Part shown: positions 61,441 to 64,000 of the stretch, piece after piece
Layout: the number at the start of each line of letters is the position of its first letter
How positions within the stretch are numbered: the stretch's first letter is position 1
Source: Paramarasmius palmivorus
Lineage: Eukaryota > Basidiomycota > Agaricomycetes > Agaricales > Marasmiaceae
Assembly (NCBI GenBank): GCA_037176845.1
Contig: JAYKXP010000148.1
Coordinates: forward strand, 42,690-106,689
Length of the DNA stretch: 64,000 bases
Reading direction: 5' to 3'
Translations under genes and position numbers: made by a program
Notes under the pieces: generated by a model
Database searches by the model: none
The model's input: the letters and a program-made list of their open reading frames with translations, nothing else
Told to the model about the DNA's origin: nothing

Positions 61441-64000
61441 TGTTCCCGTGGCTTTTGTGGCAGAGAAGGCTGTATACTAAAACTTAGAGTGTCAATGAAG
61501 GTATCTCGTGGTAATCATTAGCATGCGCTCGCTTGAGATGTGTTTTCAATGTCGTATCGATATCTCTTGTTATCTCGTTATCTCCTCTCAAAAGCCTTCT
61601 GGGCGGACTTCATACGGTCGGTCATCCTTATCGTAGCCTCTATAGTTCGATTAATGTGATCGTCTATATGCCTGATGGGCGAAGAAGATTTGTGCCATGT
61701 GAGCATGTGACAGGTGAATTGGGGTTAAATTTCGTTGGAAGGAGTATCTTCACTGGATGGACAGGGAAGAGGAAAGTAAGTCAAGTCGAAGCTTTTGGTT
61801 GAACATTTCAAGTTGTTGAGAGCGAAGAGGAAGCGATGATGAAATTTTTTTTGCCATGTGGCATGTATGACAGGTGATGTCATTCGACCACTCGGCTCCG
61901 AGCTGCTCCGAGGCGATTTTGGTTCTTTTCCGTTTCGTCTCTCTCTTACTCTCAGCTGCTCAGTCCTGCGTGTCCTCATACCCTCAGCGACCTGGATCTG
62001 CCAATGTCCAGAATGAAGCACCTCCTCCCATGCTCTCGGCTCACATCACCTACACTAACGCAACGAGATCGAAGCTTCTACCGAGCAGAGTGGAGAAGAC
62101 TTCGGTTGGCCTTCGGCGATTCTTGGTTCAAGGCGAGTAGTTGGTTCACTTTTTACCCTCTGAACCATCCCAAAGTCGCTTTTCAGTGAGATTCCTCATA
62201 CATCCGCCAAATCCCTGCGCAACCTAAGTACATCGTTCCTCCAACTCGCTCCTCTCGAAGCAACAATCGTCCATATCCATGTCGCCGATGCCATCAGAAG
62301 GCCCTATGTGTTGGTGCCCCTTCTCTTTCCATCTAATCACCGCTCCCCTGCCGACAAGGAACGTGCCAGAATCAGGCTTTCACGCTCTCACTCCCATTCA
62401 CAATTCCTATGTCTTCTCAATGTCTTCCAATTGTCCTCCTCGACTTTGACGTGCTAAGATCCGGAGCGAAGGGCCTCCTTCCCTCCTCTCGGCTTATCAC
62501 ATCCCCACATCGTTGACTCTACCGTTGACTCTACCGCATCAAGGTCGAAGTTTATAGCTCTCGAAGATCCGAACGAGGAGATCAGCTGCAGGAGATGCTG
62601 TTTTGTGATGGAAGAACTAGGTCAGGAGTCGCAGCCGGGGATTCTAATTTCGAGGTGAGTATCTGGTCCACGCTCCTGCTACACGAACAATCCCAACGTC
62701 GCTTTGGAGTGAAGCCCTTGCCCTTGTATCAGCCAACTCCCTGCACAGCCTACATCCGTCCTCTAACTCGCTCGTCTCTCGACGTAACAACTGTCCATAC
62801 GCGTGCATGCCGCCGATGTCATCAGATGGTCTTCTGTGTCAATGCCCCTCCTCTTCTCGCTCTGGTCACCGCTCTCCTGCCGACAAACACGTGGAAAAAT
62901 CAGAATCTCACCCTTAGTATGCCTTGAAGGTCCGGAATGAAAAGCCTTCTCTCATCCTTTCGGTTCACCGAAACACCTCACCACCGACTCTAACGCACTA
63001 TAATGGAGGTGTGCACTGGAAGCTATGTAGTACCTGAACAGGAAGATTGGCTATAGTAGGAGGCAGGGATGCTTTCGTGCGAAGAGCGCTGAGAAGAGTC
63101 GTAGCCGGCGGATGTTCATGCGAGGTGAGGTGTCGATCCACATCTTCGGCTCCAGAACAATCCTAATGTCGTTTTTCAGAGGAACCCTTTCTTATATAAC
63201 CAAACCAGGATCTCAGCATGAAGACCGTCGCCTCTATCTATATCCTCACAACGCTCCATTATCCACATCGCAATGCCAATACATCACGAATCCTCCGACT
63301 CGGTGATTTTCTAAACTGCTTTCTGGACACCGCTACTCGTAGTGCATACGACTGTGGCAAGGTTCTCTAATCTCAAGTATCAAAGATTTACAATCAACCC
63401 CAACTTCCATCTCTGGTGCATTCCACCTGCATTTACCCCATAGAACCGGCCAGCCTTCTCTCGTCTCTCTCGATCCCCTCTCAGATTCCGAATACAGCCT
63501 CCAAAATGAATTGCTACGCTATCCCTGCACTTCCTGTTGTAATCATCAGCGCGGCGCTGATTTTATGCCGTGCTCGCCTCGGATCCTCTTTTTCCTTTAC
63601 TTGCACGATATCTTTGACTTGGGACGCGTTTAGCATCATCAGACTGGCTCAGGGCTATACGTACTAGCAGGAGGTGTTAGGATTCATGTCCTACGTGTCT
63701 CCTATTCTCCCTGGTCACTCCATCCCATCTCTATGTTCTGCGTATCCTTTCTTTCCGTTCGTTGCGTTCTTGTCTACCCTGCTCTGCGTCTTTTCTCACG
63801 CAACGCATCACATTTGCCCAACGCAAGGCGTATTGTGGGTCTAAGCCATCGTCAGTTAGCCGTTCTATCGTCTGCTCTGTTTGATCCGCTGTTTTTCATT
63901 TGCCCTTGACAACTTCATTGTCCGGTTTTGCCGACCCGCTTACAGTATCGGTTCTTATCTCATCTTTTCTGCTTCAACTAACATCACTGTCTATCTGTGG
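61441..64000 (+). repeat. Repeat block R5, cut by the window end
   Basis: First 700 bp match the flank of R2 (34.5-35.2 kb); then units with anchors near 62169, 62692 and 63158 follow, like R4. It contains a single GAAACA at 62970-62975, the second empty site for the transposon. From 63.66 kb it matches 22.1-22.4 and 54.7-54.96 kb. Confidence 0.75.

Overview
The window looks like an accessory, repeat-rich stretch of a filamentous basidiomycete genome, probably Agaricomycetes. Protein genes are split by introns of about 47-62 nt with GT(R)NGT donors and CTNAY-like branch sites. The dominant genes belong to a multi-membrane-pass family I know only from such fungi, and one gene is a fungal TET/JBP-like dioxygenase. 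No rRNA, CRISPR or bacterial-type operon is present.

The backbone is a cluster of eleven copies of one membrane-protein family, recognised by a 'C-x-(D/N)-I-x-G-C-R-T' motif near the N-terminus and a 'P-H-I-G-stop' C-terminus. I call the copies A to J plus C'. Five look intact: A (5257-7391, +), B (11420-13124, +), C (17929-19600, -), D (26861-28516, -) and G (58864-60544, +). Six are broken: H (30458-31255), I (33121-34490), E (47371-48738), C' (49715-51940), F (56212-56428) and J (61205-61440), all on the minus strand. C and C' are a recent duplication; C' carries a 551 bp insertion with a tRNA-like Pol III promoter in exon 3 and an 832 bp hAT-like element upstream.

Upstream of C, I, C' and J lies the same repeat block (R), itself built of tandem units of about 450-520 bp, each with an intron-like donor/acceptor pair. 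Gene copy plus R has been the unit of duplication.

The most striking object is a 9,111 bp DNA transposon at 36062-45172 that split one R block in two (R2 on the left, R3 on the right). It has terminal inverted repeats of about 105 bp starting TATACCG, a 6 bp target duplication GAAACA, and two empty-site paralogues in the window. It holds four multi-exon genes: an IS3EU-like DDE transposase, a TET/JBP-like 2-oxoglutarate/Fe(II) dioxygenase, a Cys-rich/acidic protein and a BTB-like protein. All four read through cleanly after intron removal. TET/JBP genes in mushrooms are known to be linked to KDZ transposons; carriage inside a fully bounded IS3EU-type element is, as far as I know, a different association.

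The remaining sequence (1-5256, 7.4-11.4, 13.2-17.9, 22.7-26.8, 28.5-30.4, 31.3-33.1, 46-47.4 and 56.4-58.9 kb) is gene-poor. It holds short open segments, dispersed repeat fragments and several hairpins, but no gene I can recognise.
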